The notes under the pieces were generated by a model. The model searched no databases. It had not been told where the DNA came from and saw only the letters and a program-made list of their open reading frames with translations. From CAXSDR01 sp964236445 (GTDB taxonomy: Bacteria; Actinomycetota; Actinomycetes; Motilibacterales; Motilibacteraceae): DNA of 34,413 nt. The stretch is from NCBI GenBank assembly GCA_964236445.1, contig CAXSDR010000031.1:1-34413 (forward strand). The letters run 5' to 3'. The position numbers and the translations under genes were made by a program. Positions 32,600 through 34,413 of this stretch are shown in pieces (position 1 is the stretch's first letter; every line of letters begins with the position of its first letter).

Positions 32600-34413
32600 C
32601 TAGTTGAAGCTGGTCAGCGTGGCGGCGGTGGAGTCGGTCGGGGTGGCCGGACCGGTGTCATTGATGACATGGTCGATCGTGCCGACGTTGCCCAAGGAGA
32701 CCGTGGACATGTTGTGCCATTTCACACCCGGAGTCACGGGTGACTCGAAGGCGTGCGACGCGTGGATGGACGGGTCGACCTGGGTGTAGATGTAGCTGCC
32801 CAGCCCCCACGCCTCGTGCGTGGTCACGTTGTCGGCGACCTTGTAGACGGGGTAGCCCTTGACGCTGGCAGACTCCATCCACGCCGCCTGGTTCGGCGCG
32901 TCGTACGGCATCTCGTTCTGCAGGAAGATCGTCTTGCCACCGTTGCCGTTCCAGAGGACCTCGACCTTCTCGTAGTGCTCGACGAACAGGCCGGTCGCCT
33001 CGACGTTGTCGCCGTTGACGATGAGCCCGTTGTCTGCGGTGTTGATCGTCCAGCCGGTGGCGGAGACGCCGTGGTCAGCGCGCCATGCCCAGATGTGGTC
33101 GATGACCACGTTGTTGCTGTTGACCAGCAGGCTGGTCGTCGCCTTGCCGGCGACAGCACCACCGATGCGGAAGAACACATCCTGGATGGTCGTCGGGTCG
33201 GCGGCGTGGTTGGCACCCTTGGCGCCGCCGACGGTCAGCAGGACCGAGGAGTTGGTCGTGCCTGCGTCGAAGAGCAGACCAGCGAGCTTCACACCGTCAA
33301 CGTCTGCGACGGTCATCGCGTTGACGCCACCGTCGGGAATGATCGTCGGGTAGCCGATGCCGAGCACCACGGTGTCGGCGCGCGTCACGTTGATCGCCTG
33401 GTTGACGTGGTAGATGCCAGGTGTGAAGAACAGGTTCAGCCCCTGGGCGAGCGCCTGGTTCAGCGTGGCCGCGGAGTCAGCGGGCTTCGCGACGTAGAAC
33501 TGGCTCATCGGCAGTGACGAACCGGCGGTGGTGCCACCGGTCCAGCTCGCACCGCGAGCGTTGGTGCGCAGCGACGGGACGAAGACGCGGTACTTCCCCG
33601 CAGCGTCGAGATAGAGGAACGGCTTCTCACGCGACACCGGGGTGGTGTCGAGCACCGTCATGGGCGGCTTCGGGAAGCTTGCGGCGGGAGAGCCGGTCAC
33701 ACCGGAGAAGACCATGTTCCAGTTGGAGCCCGCCCAGCTGCCGAAGTTGCTGTCACGGGAATACCACTGCTGCTGCGAGGCAGACGAGACCTGACCGTCG
33801 ACCTTGCTGTCGGCGATGTAGCCGCCGCTCGCCCAGCCATAGCTGGCGGGGAAGAGGTCGAGGTTGCCCTTGATGTGCATGCGACGGAAGGGCGCAGCCT
33901 GGGCGACGGCCCAGCGGTCGCTTCCGCCGTTGGTGTTCACCGCCAGGTTCTCCGCCGAGCGCCAGAAGTTCTGCGTGGCGTTGCCCGCATCGGAGCCGTT
34001 GAAGGCGTCGACGGTGACCGCACCGTTGATCGTCGTGTCGTCGGGGCTCATGCCCAGACCGAGGATCGAGGTGTTGAAGCCGATGTTGGCGTAGAGCGCC
34101 GTGCTGGCGAAGTTGCCGTAGCTGCCCGGCTTGAAGACCAGCGCGTCACGACGGTTGGCGAACTGGGCCGAACCGGTGTCCTTGTTGGCGTTGAACACCT
34201 CGTCCAGCTTGGCCTGAATCGATGCGGTCGACATGCTCGGGTCGAAGATCGCGACGTTCGGCCCGAAGTTCGGGGTGTCGGACGTCGGGAGGGTCGGGCC
34301 GGTCGTCGGGGTGGCAGTCGGCGTCACGGTGGGCGTGACGGTGGGCGTGACGGTGGGCGTGCTCGTGGGTGAGGGGGTCGTGGTCGGGGTGGAGCCGGTG
34401 TTGACGCCCATCT
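32600..34413 (-). CDS. Secreted beta-helix protein (pectate-lyase-like fold, possibly glucanase-type), N-terminus missing
   Basis: About 604 residues, open at the right edge; the ATG at 34411 is probably internal. It opens with a Thr-Pro linker (TPTVTPTVTPTVTPTATPT), so another domain and the signal peptide probably lie outside. The main part has many short strands with repeated hydrophobic turns: FKPGSYGNFASTALYANIGF, ILGLGMSPDDTTINGAV, FWRSAENLAV, RMHIKGNLDL, VVLGIGYPTIIPDGG, IQDVFFRIGG. This is a right-handed parallel beta-helix in two parts, like GH55 glucanases or pectate-lyase-like proteins. Such proteins are often misnamed adenylyl cyclase in actinobacteria; I see no cyclase site. A polysaccharide substrate is inferred. 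Confidence 0.7.
   Translation of the reverse strand, partial: MGVNTGSTPTTTPSPTSTPTVTPTVTPTVTPTATPTTGPTLPTSDTPNFGPNVAIFDPSMSTASIQAKLDEVFNANKDTGSAQFANRRDALVFKPGSYGNFASTALYANIGFNTSILGLGMSPDDTTINGAVTVDAFNGSDAGNATQNFWRSAENLAVNTNGGSDRWAVAQAAPFRRMHIKGNLDLFPASYGWASGGYIADSKVDGQVSSASQQQWYSRDSNFGSWAGSNWNMVFSGVTGSPAASFPKPPMTVLDTTPVSREKPFLYLDAAGKYRVFVPSLRTNARGASWTGGTTAGSSLPMSQFYVAKPADSAATLNQALAQGLNLFFTPGIYHVNQAINVTRADTVVLGIGYPTIIPDGGVNAMTVADVDGVKLAGLLFDAGTTNSSVLLTVGGAKGANHAADPTTIQDVFFRIGGAVAGKATTSLLVNSNNVVIDHIWAWRADHGVSATGWTINTADNGLIVNGDNVEATGLFVEHYEKVEVLWNGNGGKTIFLQNEMPYDAPNQAAWMESASVKGYPVYKVADNVTTHEAWGLGSYIYTQVDPSIHASHAFESPVTPGVKWHNMSTVSLGNVGTIDHVINDTGPATPTDSTAATLTSFN
34325..34360 (-). repeat. 12-bp in-frame repeat encoding Thr-Val-Thr-Pro
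   Basis: Three units of GACGGTGGGCGT (the first starts with C) make up part of the Thr-Pro linker. Linkers of this kind are often glycosylated and join catalytic and carbohydrate-binding domains. Confidence 0.85.

Noticed and set aside
32600..34413. Adenylyl cyclase
   Set aside because: No cyclase catalytic motif is visible; strand-rich repeats and a Thr-Pro linker point to an extracellular beta-helix protein.

Overview
The window is high-GC DNA from an actinomycete (Actinomycetota). Supporting markers are a mycothiol-dependent maleylpyruvate isomerase-type protein, a response regulator that reads like the PhoP of Mycobacterium tuberculosis, a mycobacterial-type superoxide dismutase, Nur-type nickel boxes, a long-form serine hydroxymethyltransferase, and many GTG/TTG starts. 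It is a draft scaffold: a run of 100 N interrupts one gene, and both ends of the window cut through genes. Genus cannot be decided from the sequence alone.

Layout. (1) 1-1930: a truncated ArsR-type (DUF5937) regulator divergent from an MFS exporter. (2) 1975-7300: a minus-strand operon of a lipoprotein binding protein, permease and ATPase of the nitrate/sulfonate/taurine ABC family, an asparaginase-family amidohydrolase and a TauE/SafE-type exporter. A divergent GntR/FCD regulator faces it, and inverted copies of one 12-bp motif lie before both transcription units. (3) 7476-8502: a maleylpyruvate isomerase-like protein, and a RidA gene broken by a perfect 10-bp tandem duplication. (4) 8642-11780: a PhoP-like response regulator, its histidine kinase and a secreted glycine-rich protein. 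(5) 11877-14848, minus strand: type II NADH dehydrogenase, a cupin, a double-DUF427 protein and a doubtful small ORF. (6) 14954-22821: a secreted PepSY-like protein, then a MacB-type export operon (adaptor, ATPase, FtsX-type permease, DUF5666-like lipoprotein, second adaptor) and a DedA protein. A perfect TCACAGC-N4-TCACAGC box stands before the export operon. (7) 23215-26562: glyA with a ZTP (pfl) riboswitch, a serine-recombinase remnant and a LacI regulator. (8) 26737-32376: a DUF427 protein, a winged-helix protein, a fatty acid desaturase, a nickel/cobalt permease behind two Nur boxes, an SDR epimerase and Fe/Mn superoxide dismutase. (9) 32600 to the end: the C-terminal part of a large beta-helix protein with a Thr-Pro linker.

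How the parts may work together. The most coherent system is the PhoP-like two-component pair with the envelope/export genes around it. The perfect PhoP-type box before the MacB operon, and weaker versions before phoP itself and the first secreted protein, suggest one regulon that exports or maintains a set of glycine/phenylalanine-rich envelope proteins. The second coherent unit is the ABC/asparaginase/TauE operon, which looks like a scavenging route for an amide-containing anionic, perhaps sulfonated, compound under GntR control. The third is nickel homeostasis, with the permease under Nur and the dismutase gene close by.
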